A stretch of 64,000 nt of DNA from Microbacteriaceae bacterium PS02344 (lineage in GTDB: Bacteria; Actinomycetota; Actinomycetes; Actinomycetales; Microbacteriaceae), in contig JASCNZ010000004.1 in NCBI GenBank assembly GCA_029959905.1, positions 1 to 64,000 of the forward strand, written 5' to 3'. The position numbers and the translations under genes were made by a program. This document shows positions 27,219-35,877 of the stretch, piece by piece. Numbering within the stretch: the stretch's first letter is position 1; each line of letters opens with the position of its first letter. Under the pieces are notes generated by a model. The model ran no database searches and had not been told where the DNA came from. It saw nothing but the letters and a program-made list of their open reading frames with translations.

Positions 27219-28270
27219 CCGGTCTGCGCGCCCGCGTCGTCGTGCCGCGCGAGCACTTCGTCGTCGACGTCTCGCTCGAGGTGGGCGAAGGTGAGACGGT
27301 CGCGGTGATGGGTCCGAGCGGGGCGGGCAAGTCGACGCTGCTGCAGGCCCTCGCCGGGCTGGTGCCGCTGTCGGACGGGCAGATCTCGGTGGGCGGGACG
27401 GTCGTCGACCGGGTGGGGTCGTCGCCCGTGCGCACCGCTCCGATGCGCCGCGGGATGGTGCTGCTCGGGCAGGACGCCCGACTGTTCCCGCACCTCTCGG
27501 TGCGCGAGAACGTCGCCTTCGGACCGCGGGCAACCGGCGTCGCGGCACGCGACGCACGAGACGCGGCCGATGCTCTGCTCGCCCGCGTCGGGCTGCCCGG
27601 AAGCGGCGACCGCTCCCCCCGAGAGCTCTCCGGCGGCGAAGCGCAGCGCGTCGCGGTCGCCCGCGCGCTCGCCGCGGCTCCCCGCGCCGTGCTCCTCGAC
27701 GAGCCGCTCGTCGCTCTCGATCCGTCGACGGCATCCGACATCCGGCGGATGCTCCGCGAACAGCTCGCCGGCGCCACCACCGTCGCGGTGACCCACGACG
27801 CCGCCGACGCCGTCGCCCTCGCCGATCGGCTCGTGGTGATCGAAGAGGGGCGCGTGACGCAGGCCGGTCGCGTGCGCGAGGTGCTCGCCGCCCCGGCATC
27901 CGCCTTCGTCGCGGCGATCGCAGGCGTGAACCGCGTCGAGGGGGTGGCGGATGCCGGGGGCTGGCGTCGCGCCGACCTGCGGCTGACGAGCACGGATGCC
28001 GCGTCGCGGGCGCTCGCCGCGCGCGACGGGCAGCCGCTCGCGGCGGTGTTCCGGCCGGCCGACGCGCGCATCGTCGGCGCGGGGGAGCGGGATGCCGACG
28101 CGTGGCGCACCGCGGTCGTCCACGTCGAACCGACGCTCGACGGGGAGCGGGTGCACACCGAGCTGTGCGCGATCGATGTTCCCCTCGCCGAGCGTCGGCG
28201 CGTCGGGGTGGGCGACACGGTGCACCTGCGGATCGACCCGCGCGGCGTGCGGTTCGTGCCGGCGGAGTAG
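27215..28270 (+). CDS. modC: ModC, molybdate ABC ATP-binding protein
   Basis: 351 residues. ATPase domain 1-230 with Walker A GPSGAGKST, signature LSGGEAQRVAVARALA, Walker B AVLLDEPLVALDP and VTHDAADAVALAD. Residues about 240-350 form a C-terminal regulatory domain of the TOBE type. ATG 27215 overlaps the modB stop (ATGA), though the frame is open further upstream. Confidence 0.93.
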   Translation: MTGLRARVVVPREHFVVDVSLEVGEGETVAVMGPSGAGKSTLLQALAGLVPLSDGQISVGGTVVDRVGSSPVRTAPMRRGMVLLGQDARLFPHLSVRENVAFGPRATGVAARDARDAADALLARVGLPGSGDRSPRELSGGEAQRVAVARALAAAPRAVLLDEPLVALDPSTASDIRRMLREQLAGATTVAVTHDAADAVALADRLVVIEEGRVTQAGRVREVLAAPASAFVAAIAGVNRVEGVADAGGWRRADLRLTSTDAASRALAARDGQPLAAVFRPADARIVGAGERDADAWRTAVVHVEPTLDGERVHTELCAIDVPLAERRRVGVGDTVHLRIDPRGVRFVPAE

Positions 28271-28311
28271 TGGATGTCCGTGAACCCGCCCTCCGCCCGC
28301 GCGGGGCGGGT

Positions 28312-28317
28312 TAGTCT
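28312..28317 (+). promoter_or_regulatory. leaderless -10 upstream of moaA
   Basis: TAGTCT, 6 bases before ATG 28324, which opens an 8-codon frame rather than moaA itself. Confidence 0.45.
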
Positions 28318-28323
28318 CGGAAG

Positions 28324-28350
28324 ATGATGGGGATCGAGGGGACGCGATGA
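28324..28350 (+). CDS. 8-residue leader peptide coupled to moaA
   Basis: ATG ATG GGG ... CGA TGA encodes MMGIEGTR; its TGA overlaps the moaA ATG as ATGA. The first ATG sits at exactly the leaderless distance from TAGTCT, so ribosomes could load here and reinitiate at moaA. The internal GAGGGGA also serves as a Shine-Dalgarno for moaA, so the frame might be incidental. Confidence 0.4.
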   Translation: MMGIEGTR

Positions 28351-29441
28351 CGGCCGTGCCGGTCGTGATCGGCCGTCGCCCCGCCTCCGGAGCCGGTGGC
28401 GACACGGCGCGCACGGTGACCGATCCGTCGGTCCGGGGACTCGTCGACACGCACGGCCGCGTGCACCGCGACCTGCGCATCTCGCTGACCGATCGCTGCT
28501 CCCTGCGCTGCACCTACTGCATGCCGGAGCAGGGGAACGAATGGCTCGCCCGCACGAGCATCCTCTCCACCGACGAGATCGTCGAGGTGGCGAGGGTCGC
28601 AGCGTCGCTCGGCATCCGCACGTTCCGACTCACCGGTGGCGAGCCGCTGCTGCGCCCCGACATCGTCGACGTCGTGCGGCGCATCGCCCTCATCGAGGGT
28701 GACGACGGCCCCGTCGAGGTCGCCATGACGACCAACGGCATCTCCCTCGCGCAGAAGCTCCCCGCGCTCATCGATGCGGGGCTGACCCGCCTCAACATCA
28801 GCATCGACACGATCGACCGCCAGAAGTTCGCCGACCTCACCCGCCGCGACCGGCTCGACGACGTGTTCGAGGGCATCGCGGCCGCCGCGGCATCCGCCCT
28901 GCGCCCGCTCAAGCTCAATGCCGTCGCGATGCGGGGTGTGAACGACGACGAGCTCGCCGACCTCGTGGCCTTCGCGATGGAAGCCGGCGCGCAGCTGCGC
29001 TTCATCGAGCAGATGCCCCTCGACGCCGGCCACACGTGGGACCGCGAGACGATGGTCACGCGGGAGGAGATCCTCGCCGCACTGGAGGAGCGGTGGACGC
29101 TCGAACCCGTTCCCGGTCGCGGCGGCGCGCCGGCCGAGAAGTGGCGCATCGATGGCGGCCCGCACGAGGTCGGCGTGATCGCCTCGGTCACCGCACCGTT
29201 CTGCGGCGCCTGCGACCGGTTGCGGCTGACCGCCGACGGGCAGCTGCGCAACTGCCTCTTCTCGAACGACGAGTACGACCTCACCGGCCTGCTGCGGGGC
29301 GAGGCATCCGTGCCGGGCCAGCGCGACGACGCGATCGCCGACCTGCTGCGGTCGTGCATCCTCGGCAAGCTGCCCGGTCACGCGATCGACGACCCGTCCT
29401 TCCTCCAGCCGGCCCGCGGGATGAACGCCATCGGCGGCTGA
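28347..29441 (+). CDS. moaA: MoaA, GTP 3',8-cyclase (radical SAM)
   Basis: 364 residues. Radical-SAM cluster CSLRCTYC with Cys51, Cys55 and Cys58; FRLTGGEPLLRPD for SAM binding; second C-terminal cluster CGACDRLRLTADGQLRNCLF; ends GMNAIGG, the Gly-Gly tail needed in MoaA. It converts GTP to the 3',8-cyclo intermediate used by MoaC. An N-terminal extension of about 30 residues precedes the core. Confidence 0.95.
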   Translation: MTAVPVVIGRRPASGAGGDTARTVTDPSVRGLVDTHGRVHRDLRISLTDRCSLRCTYCMPEQGNEWLARTSILSTDEIVEVARVAASLGIRTFRLTGGEPLLRPDIVDVVRRIALIEGDDGPVEVAMTTNGISLAQKLPALIDAGLTRLNISIDTIDRQKFADLTRRDRLDDVFEGIAAAAASALRPLKLNAVAMRGVNDDELADLVAFAMEAGAQLRFIEQMPLDAGHTWDRETMVTREEILAALEERWTLEPVPGRGGAPAEKWRIDGGPHEVGVIASVTAPFCGACDRLRLTADGQLRNCLFSNDEYDLTGLLRGEASVPGQRDDAIADLLRSCILGKLPGHAIDDPSFLQPARGMNAIGG

Positions 29442-29512
29442 CCCGGACCCTCTACCGGCGGTCGTCCCGAGTCATGGCCGGGCGCGCGTCGACGAGCCGC
29501 GGGCGCTGCGGC

Positions 29513-30727
29513 TCAGGCGAGGAACTCGCGGGCGGCGGCCGACATCGCGGTGACGCCGACCTCGATGGTGGGGTGGATCACCGGGGCGAAGTAGGGGGAG
29601 TGGTTCGTCGGCACGTCGCGGTCGATCGTGCCGGCCTCGAGTGCGGCGGCGAACGCGGAGGGGTCGACGCCGCCCCAGAACCAGAACACGAGCGGGGCGC
29701 CGGTGTCGCGCGCGAACCACGACACGTCCTCGCTGCCGGTGAACATGCCGGGGTCGACGACCGATCCCTCGCCGACCGCGGCCTGGATGGCGCGCGTCAC
29801 GCGGGTCGTCGCCTCGACGTCGTTGATGGTGGGCGGCAGGGTGTGCACGGTGTGGAACTCGGGCTCGCGCTCCGCACCGGATGCCGCGGCCTCGGCCCGC
29901 ACGATCCGCTCCACGCTCGCCAGCACGCGGGCGCGCATCTCGTCGTTCGGATACCGCAGGCTGAGTTCGAGCTTCGCCTCGGCGGGGATGATGTTGTTCT
30001 TCAACCCGGCGTGGATCGATCCGACGGTGACGACCGCGACATCGCGCGGGTCTACCTCGCGCGACGCGATCGTCTGCAGGCGCATCACGGTCGCCGCCGC
30101 CATCACGATCGGGTCGACGGTCGAGTGCGGGCGCGAGCCGTGGCCGCCGCGTCCGTGCAGGGTCACGGTGATGCCGTCGGAGGCGGCCATCTGCGTTCCG
30201 GAGCGCACGCCGATCGTGCCAGCAGGCAGCGGAGTGACGTGCTGGCCGAGCACGATGTCGGGCTTCGGCGCGAGGTCGAGCAGGCCGCCGTCGAGCATGG
30301 CGCGCGAGCCGGCTCCGTACTCCTCAGCGGGCTGGATGAGCACGACGAGAGTGCCCGCCCAGTCGGCGCGCTCGTTCACGAGCTTCTCGACGGCGCCGAT
30401 CATCGCGGTCACGTGCATGTCGTGACCGCACGCGTGCATGACCGGCACGGTGTTGCCCGCCGGGTCGATCCCGGTGGCGGTGCTGGCGTACGGCAGACCG
30501 GTCAGCTCGCCCACGGGCAGGGCATCCATGTCGGCCCGCACCCACACGACCGGACCGTCTCCGTTGCGCAGGATGCCGACGACCCCGGTGACTCCGATGC
30601 CCTCGTGCACGTCGAGCCCGAGGTCGCGCAGGTGGCCGGCGGCGATGCCGGCGGTGCGGGTCTCCTGGAAGGAGAGTTCGGGGTGCTGGTGCAGGTCGAC
30701 GTAGAGCGCTTCGAGATCGATCGTCAT
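29513..30727 (-). CDS. M20-family metallo-amidohydrolase
   Basis: 404 residues, family of hippurate hydrolase/N-acyl-amino-acid deacylases. Metal-binding motifs: HACGHDMHVTAMIGAVEKL near residue 100 and EEYGAGSRAMLDGG near 135; GRGGHGSRPHSTVDPI belongs to the lid domain; SEDVSWFARDTGAPLVFWFWG near the C-terminus. Substrate unknown (N-acyl or indole-acetyl amino acids are typical). TAGGCT lies six bases before ATG 30727. Confidence 0.9.
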   Translation of the reverse strand: MTIDLEALYVDLHQHPELSFQETRTAGIAAGHLRDLGLDVHEGIGVTGVVGILRNGDGPVVWVRADMDALPVGELTGLPYASTATGIDPAGNTVPVMHACGHDMHVTAMIGAVEKLVNERADWAGTLVVLIQPAEEYGAGSRAMLDGGLLDLAPKPDIVLGQHVTPLPAGTIGVRSGTQMAASDGITVTLHGRGGHGSRPHSTVDPIVMAAATVMRLQTIASREVDPRDVAVVTVGSIHAGLKNNIIPAEAKLELSLRYPNDEMRARVLASVERIVRAEAAASGAEREPEFHTVHTLPPTINDVEATTRVTRAIQAAVGEGSVVDPGMFTGSEDVSWFARDTGAPLVFWFWGGVDPSAFAAALEAGTIDRDVPTNHSPYFAPVIHPTIEVGVTAMSAAAREFLA

Positions 30728-30799
30728 GGCCCGAGCCTATCCGGCGGGCCGGCGGGGGAGGCCGCCGGCCCGGCGGCGTGCAGAGGTCGGGCGGCGGAA

Positions 30800-30966
30800 T
30801 GCAGGCGCAGAGGCGGGGTGCGGGCCGCATCCGCTGAATCCTGCCTGCACGTCGCCGCGGTGCCTGCAGTTCGCGCAGCCTAGATCGCGCACACGTCGCC
30901 GCGGTGCTTGCAGTTCGCGCAGCCTAGATCGCGCACTCGTCGCCGCGGTGCCTGCAGTTCGCGCGG
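30800..30966. repeat. palindrome followed by 44-base tandem repeat
   Basis: Arms TGCAGGC (30800-30806) and GCCTGCA (30843-30849) enclose an inner GCGGGGTGC/GCATCCGC pair. Then CGTCGCCGCGGTG begins three units at 30850, 30894 and 30938 (period 44, about 2.7 copies), each containing CTGCAGTTCGCGC. It occupies the 374-base divergent gap between the M20 and LuxR genes. Confidence 0.85.
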
Positions 30967-31101
30967 TTCATCCCGCGCCGAGGCGATGACCGCACCCGAA
31001 CGACGGTGCGGCGGCGGCGAACGATCGCGTGCCGGGCGCCCTCCCCGCGCGCACGTCTGCGACACTGGACGCGTCGACGCTCGAGGGAGAGGGAGGCGGC
31101 G

Positions 31102-32649
31102 ATGTCGGAGGCGAGCCTGCGCGACCTCATCGGGCTGTTCGGCGCTGCGCGCGACGACGGTGACTGGCCGCGCTTCCTCGATCTGCTGCGCGCGCACTGG
31201 AGCGAGTTGTTCCAGAAGCATCCCGACGACCTCCTCGATCTGCTCGTCTCGATCCCCCCGGACGTTCTCGAGGCGAACTCCCGCCTCCGGTTCGCGGAGG
31301 AGTACCTGCGGCGCATCCTGCACCGACCGGCTGCCGACCGCACCGACGACGTCGGCGACACGCCCCCGCAGGATCCGCTCGACCTGCTCGCCGAGGTCAC
31401 GAACGAGGTGCGGGTCGCGCGCGTGGAGGGCCGGTACCTCGAAGCCGTCGCCGCCGCCGAGCGGGCCGTGGCGCTGCTGCGCGACACTCCGCCGCACATC
31501 GTGCCGACCTTCGACACCGCGCTGCCCGAATTCCACTACCACTGGGCGCTGGCCTTCCAGCTGGTCAACCGCTTCGAGACGGCCGCCGAGCAGTTCACGC
31601 TGAGCTACGACTGGGCGGGCACCGTGGGCAACCACATGGCCGCCGCGCGGGCGGCCGGTGGGGTCGCGCTCATCCACGCCCTGCACGGTCGCGGGCGCGA
31701 GGCCACGGCGTGGCTGCTCAAGCGCCCGCGCATCCCCGACGATGCCTGGTGGGCCGCCACCGCCCGCACTCCGGGCACCCTGGCCGAGGCCATCCTGTAC
31801 GTCGAGCGTCTCGAGGTCGACGCGGCGCGGGTCGTGCTGCTCGGCGTCGACATCCGCGAAGGCCTCGATTACTGGGCCGCGTACTTCGCCGTGCGCGCCT
31901 ACATCACGCCCGACGACGAGGCGACGGCGCGTGCGCTGCTCGCCGAGTTCGACGCGTTCGTCGGCACGCTCACCGACGAGCACGCCTACAACCCGCTCGG
32001 CGCGGAACTCTCGGTCGTCATCCGCGCGCTGCTGCTGCGTTCCCTGGGCAGGGCCGACGAGGCGGAGCGGATGCTCGGCGCGACACCCGTCGACGCCGGG
32101 TCGAGCCTCGTGCGGCAGATGCAGGCCGTGCTGCATGCGCGGATGCTGGCGCGCCGCGGCCGGACGGTTGACGCGACGGAGCTCGTCACGCCGCTGCTGC
32201 ATGTGTCGAGCTCCCGACCGCGCATCCTCATCGCTGCTCTGCTGATCGCCGCCGACGGCGTCGAGGGCGAGGAGCGCGCCGAGCTCCTCCGCAGGGTGGC
32301 CGATCTCTCGGCATGGAACCTCTGCCATCAGTCGTGGGCGTTCGCATCGGCCGAGGTGCGGGCGATGCTCGCGACGGATGCACGCGAACGCGGTGACGGC
32401 GAGGTGGCCGACCGTCTGGCGGCGATGGCGGGCGGCGCGACGATCGCCGGCGCCGATGCGCTCACCCACCGGGAGGCCGCGGTCGTGCAGGCCGCGCTCG
32501 CGGGTCTCACGAACTCCGAGATCTCGGAGGCGCATCACGTGAGCATCAACACCGTCAAGACCCACATGCGCCATGCGTACGCAAAGCTCGGGGTCACGAG
32601 TCGGGAGGAGTTGCAGTGGCACTTCCAGATCGACAGGCTGCGGCGCTGA
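31102..32649 (+). CDS. large LuxR-type transcriptional regulator
   Basis: 515 residues. The C-terminal 65 residues are a LuxR helix-turn-helix (LTHREAAVVQAALAGLTNSE, then VSINTVKTHMRHAYAKLGV). The preceding 430 residues are all alpha-helical with TPR-like character (YLEAVAAAERAVALL, ALAFQLVNRFETAAEQF); I see no Walker motifs, so it is not a full MalT/LAL ATPase. ATG 31102 follows GGGAGG. No obvious target nearby. Confidence 0.82.
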   Translation: MSEASLRDLIGLFGAARDDGDWPRFLDLLRAHWSELFQKHPDDLLDLLVSIPPDVLEANSRLRFAEEYLRRILHRPAADRTDDVGDTPPQDPLDLLAEVTNEVRVARVEGRYLEAVAAAERAVALLRDTPPHIVPTFDTALPEFHYHWALAFQLVNRFETAAEQFTLSYDWAGTVGNHMAAARAAGGVALIHALHGRGREATAWLLKRPRIPDDAWWAATARTPGTLAEAILYVERLEVDAARVVLLGVDIREGLDYWAAYFAVRAYITPDDEATARALLAEFDAFVGTLTDEHAYNPLGAELSVVIRALLLRSLGRADEAERMLGATPVDAGSSLVRQMQAVLHARMLARRGRTVDATELVTPLLHVSSSRPRILIAALLIAADGVEGEERAELLRRVADLSAWNLCHQSWAFASAEVRAMLATDARERGDGEVADRLAAMAGGATIAGADALTHREAAVVQAALAGLTNSEISEAHHVSINTVKTHMRHAYAKLGVTSREELQWHFQIDRLRR

Positions 32650-32722
32650 CCGACGGATGCTCCGCATTACGCTGCATCTCGGCGGCGGCCCGTGCGTCGG
32701 CACGCTGTTCTAGCGTGAAGGG

Positions 32723-33676
32723 ATGACTGCCGAGCCCCGCGTGTACGTGATCCACGAGAACGCCGAATGGTTCCCGCCCTTCGCCGCCGCCTTCGAGGCA
32801 GAGGGGGTGCCGGCGCAGGAGTGGCTGCTCACGGAGGGAGCGATCGACCTCACCGCAGAACCCCCGCAGGGCGTGTTCTGGTCGCGGCTCAGCGCGTCGG
32901 CGCACACGCGCGACCACGCGCACTCGAAGGAGTACGGGCGCGCGGTGCTGCGGTGGCTCGAAGCCGCCGGACGGACGGTCGTCAACGGCAGCGGGGTGCT
33001 CGAGCTCGAGGTCAGCAAGGCGGCGCAGCACGCCGCCCTGCAGCGCGCCGGCATCGACGTTCCGCGCACGGTCGCCGTATTCGGCACCGCGGCGTTGACG
33101 GAGCGCGCCCGGGAGTTCACCGCGCCCTTCATCAGCAAGCACAACCAGGGAGGCAAGGGGCTCGGGGTGCGTCGTCACGAGAGCCACGAGGACTTCGACG
33201 CCTGGGTCGACGGCCCGGAGTTCGAGCCCTCGCCCGACGGCATCACGCTGCTGCAGGAGAACCTGTTCGCCGCGGCGCCCTTCGTCACACGGGTCGAGTT
33301 CGCCGGCGGCGAGTTCGTCTACGCGGTGCGGGTCGACACGAGCGCGGGCAGCTTCGAGCTGTGCCCCGCCGAGGCCTGCGCGCTGCCCGGCGCCGACGGC
33401 ATCGAGCCCGAGCCGCTGTTCCGGGTGCGCGACGAGGTCACGGCGCAGCATCCGCTCGTGCAGCAGTACCGGGCGTTCCTCGACGACGCGGGCATCGCCA
33501 TCGCCGGCATCGAGTTCATCGAGACGGTCGACGGGCGTCTGGTGACGTACGACGTCAACACGAACACGAACTACAACCCCGACGTCGAGGCCGGAGCGGC
33601 GGTCTCGGGTCCGCGGCAGATCGCACGGCACCTCGGCGGACTGCTGGCCCGCGCGACGGAGCCCGCGGCCGTCTGA
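32723..33676 (+). CDS. ATP-grasp protein, RimK-like ligase
   Basis: 317 residues. N-terminal part without a clear match (VYVIHENAEWFPPF), then an ATP-grasp fold: FISKHNQGGKGLGVRRH as nucleotide loop, LLQENLFAAAPFVTRVEFAG and the metal-binding end VTYDVNTNTNYNP. Similar to peptide-type carboxylate-amine ligases, but the substrate is unknown. TAGCGT lies six bases before ATG 32723. Apparently monocistronic. Confidence 0.7.
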   Translation: MTAEPRVYVIHENAEWFPPFAAAFEAEGVPAQEWLLTEGAIDLTAEPPQGVFWSRLSASAHTRDHAHSKEYGRAVLRWLEAAGRTVVNGSGVLELEVSKAAQHAALQRAGIDVPRTVAVFGTAALTERAREFTAPFISKHNQGGKGLGVRRHESHEDFDAWVDGPEFEPSPDGITLLQENLFAAAPFVTRVEFAGGEFVYAVRVDTSAGSFELCPAEACALPGADGIEPEPLFRVRDEVTAQHPLVQQYRAFLDDAGIAIAGIEFIETVDGRLVTYDVNTNTNYNPDVEAGAAVSGPRQIARHLGGLLARATEPAAV

Positions 33677-33740
33677 GGCGGGGCGCCGCGCGGCCGGTGG
33701 CCGGGCGCAGGCGCGGTCGCCGTCGCCATAGGATCGAGCC

Positions 33741-34316
33741 ATGGCCGGCGGTCCCCCCACTCCTCGCAGTGCCCGCCGGTCGACCACCCGTGCGCTGCTC
33801 CAGGTGGCCGCGTTCGCGGCGCTGCAGGTCATCGTCATCGTCGTGCTCACGCCCGTCCTCGGACGTCTCGCGGCCTGGTTCCCCCCGGTCTACGCGCTCG
33901 TCGCCTGCACCCAGACGTTCCTCCTCTTCGCGGCCCGCCGGTTCACGGGTCTGACTTGGGGGGCGACGCTGGCGGCAGGCATCACGGCACTGGTGTGCGC
34001 GCCGTTCACCCCGCTCGGCTGGCTGCTCGCGGTGCCCCTGCTGACCGCCGGCGTGCTGTTCGACCTGGTGCGTCGCGCGGCGCAGCGCCGGCGCTGGACC
34101 GAGCGCCGCGACAGCCTCGTGAGCGGTGTCGTGGTGGGCGGGGCGCTCTTCGCGGTCTCGCTTCCCGTGATGTCGGCCGAGCACCTCGGCCCGGTGATCC
34201 TCGGGCTCACGCTGCTCGCCCGCGTGGTCGCGACGGCGGCGGGAGCACTGCTGTCGGCCCGGCTCGTGCGCCAGCTGGAGCGCGTCGGCGTGAGTCGGTC
34301 GGTCTCGGCCCGCTGA
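33741..34316 (+). CDS. small membrane protein, ECF S-component-like
   Basis: 191 residues, about five to six hydrophobic helices, with basic residues at both ends. The pattern (VAAFAALQVIVIVVLTPVLG, FAARRFTGLTWGATLAAGI) resembles substrate-binding S components of energy-coupling-factor importers such as YkoE-like proteins. No ECF ATPase or T component is nearby, so this is only a structural guess. TAGGAT lies six bases before ATG 33741. Confidence 0.5.
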   Translation: MAGGPPTPRSARRSTTRALLQVAAFAALQVIVIVVLTPVLGRLAAWFPPVYALVACTQTFLLFAARRFTGLTWGATLAAGITALVCAPFTPLGWLLAVPLLTAGVLFDLVRRAAQRRRWTERRDSLVSGVVVGGALFAVSLPVMSAEHLGPVILGLTLLARVVATAAGALLSARLVRQLERVGVSRSVSAR

Positions 34317-34405
34317 GTCGCCGCCGGACGGTGCCGCCGCCGGACTGTGACCTCTCGTGACGGGCGACCGCGCGCGCGAGCGGAGCAGTCTCTACCGTCG
34401 GGAGC

Positions 34406-35770
34406 ATGAGCGAAGGCATCCGTTCCGAATCCGTGCCGCACGACGTGCTCCCTCCCGTCTACGACTGGACAGGGTTCGGGTTCGACACGCGGCAGGTGCA
34501 CGCCGGGGAGGTCGAGGAGCCCGCCTACGGCTCGCGCGTCGCCCCCATCCACCTGAGCGCGGCCTTCCGTTTCGACTCATTCGATGAGAGCACGCGCCGG
34601 TTCGGGGGCGAGGACGGTCAGATCTACTCGCGCAACCTCAACCCGACGAACGGCGTCGCCGAGCGGCGCATCGCCGCGCTCGAGGGCGGAGTGGGGGCGA
34701 TCGTCGTGGCCTCCGGGCAGGCGGCGATCAGCGCGGCGCTGCTGTCGATCGTCGGCAACGGCGACCGGTTCGTCTCGACCGCCAGCATCTACAGCGGCAC
34801 GCGCATCCTGTTCGGGCGCTCGTTCGCGCGGTTCGGGGTCGGCGTCGACTACGTGTTCGATCCCAGCGACGAGGCGCAGTGGGAGGCGGCGATCGGCCCC
34901 GACACGAAGGCGATCTTCACCGAGACGATCCCGAACCCGAAGAACGACGTGGTCGATATCGCCGCGGTGGCCCGCATCGCCGAGCGCCACGGCCTGCCGC
35001 TCATCGTGGACAACACGATCGGCACCCCGTATCTCGTGCGTCCGATCGAGCAGGGCGCGCACATCGTCGTGCACTCCGGCACCAAGTTCCTCACCGGGCA
35101 TGGGGCGGCGATCTCGGGCGTCATCGTCGACGGCGGCACGTTCGACTGGGCGGGCAGCCCCCGCTCCTACGCCGGCATCACCGGATCGCCGGCGCCCGGC
35201 GTGCCCAGCGCGCTCGCGACGCATGGGCGACGCGCCTACGAGCAGTTCGTGCGCGGCGGCATCGTCAACGACCTCGGGCCGGCCCTCTCCCCGCTGCATT
35301 CATTCCTGTTGCAGCAGGGCATCGAGACGCTGTCGCTGCGCATGGAACGCCATGTCGCCAACTCGCAGGCCATCGCCGAGTTCCTTGCGGGGCATCCGGC
35401 GGTGGAGTACGTCGACTACGCCGGCCTGCCGGGGCATCCGCAGCACGAGATCGCTCAGCGCGCGCTCGGCGGACGCAGCGGATCGGTCTTCGCGGTGACG
35501 GTGCGCGGCGGGCGGGCGGGGGCCGAGGTCTTCATCGACAGCCTGCGGGTGTTCAGCCGTATGACGAACATCGGAGACGTGCGGTCGATGGTGCTGCACC
35601 CGGCGACGACCACGCACCTGTCGTTCACACCCGAGCTGCGGGCGCAGTTGGGGATCGACGATGGGCTCGTGCGGTTGTCGGTGGGGATCGAGACGGTCGA
35701 CGATCTGATCGCCGACCTCGACTCCGCGCTCGCCGCGGTGCTCCGGCACCTGGAGTCGGTCCCCGCCTGA
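34406..35770 (+). CDS. metY: O-acetylhomoserine sulfhydrylase (MetY-type)
   Basis: 454 residues, PLP-dependent Cys/Met-metabolism family. Schiff-base lysine is Lys227 in HSGTKFLTGHGAAI; YSRNLNPTNGVAERR near residue 75, GGVGAIVVASGQAAISAALL near 100 and GDVRSMVLHPATTTHLSF near 395 are MetY hallmarks; length is also right. It makes homocysteine from O-acetylhomoserine and sulfide, so it can assimilate sulfide or sulfite-derived sulfur. TACCGT lies seven bases before ATG 34406. It directly precedes the flavin monooxygenase region. Confidence 0.9.
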   Translation: MSEGIRSESVPHDVLPPVYDWTGFGFDTRQVHAGEVEEPAYGSRVAPIHLSAAFRFDSFDESTRRFGGEDGQIYSRNLNPTNGVAERRIAALEGGVGAIVVASGQAAISAALLSIVGNGDRFVSTASIYSGTRILFGRSFARFGVGVDYVFDPSDEAQWEAAIGPDTKAIFTETIPNPKNDVVDIAAVARIAERHGLPLIVDNTIGTPYLVRPIEQGAHIVVHSGTKFLTGHGAAISGVIVDGGTFDWAGSPRSYAGITGSPAPGVPSALATHGRRAYEQFVRGGIVNDLGPALSPLHSFLLQQGIETLSLRMERHVANSQAIAEFLAGHPAVEYVDYAGLPGHPQHEIAQRALGGRSGSVFAVTVRGGRAGAEVFIDSLRVFSRMTNIGDVRSMVLHPATTTHLSFTPELRAQLGIDDGLVRLSVGIETVDDLIADLDSALAAVLRHLESVPA

Positions 35771-35788
35771 TCCTGCGCCGCGCGCATC

Positions 35789-35852
35789 TCGCAGATCTGC
35801 AGAATGTCGCAGGTGCTCACTGCCGGGGGTGCGAGATCGTGCCGATCTGCGA
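35789..35852. repeat. nested palindrome, CGCAGATCTGC type (copy 1)
   Basis: TCGCAGATC (35789-35797) pairs with GATCTGCGA (35844-35852); the full 24-base arms pair at 19 positions. It lies between convergent metY and the 151-residue gene. Confidence 0.85.
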
Positions 35853-35877
35853 AAAGGCCGCCGCCGGGGAAGCGGGG

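Noticed and set aside
28271-28346. Molybdenum-cofactor riboswitch before moaA
   Set aside because: Only 76 bases are available, without the expected multi-stem structure.
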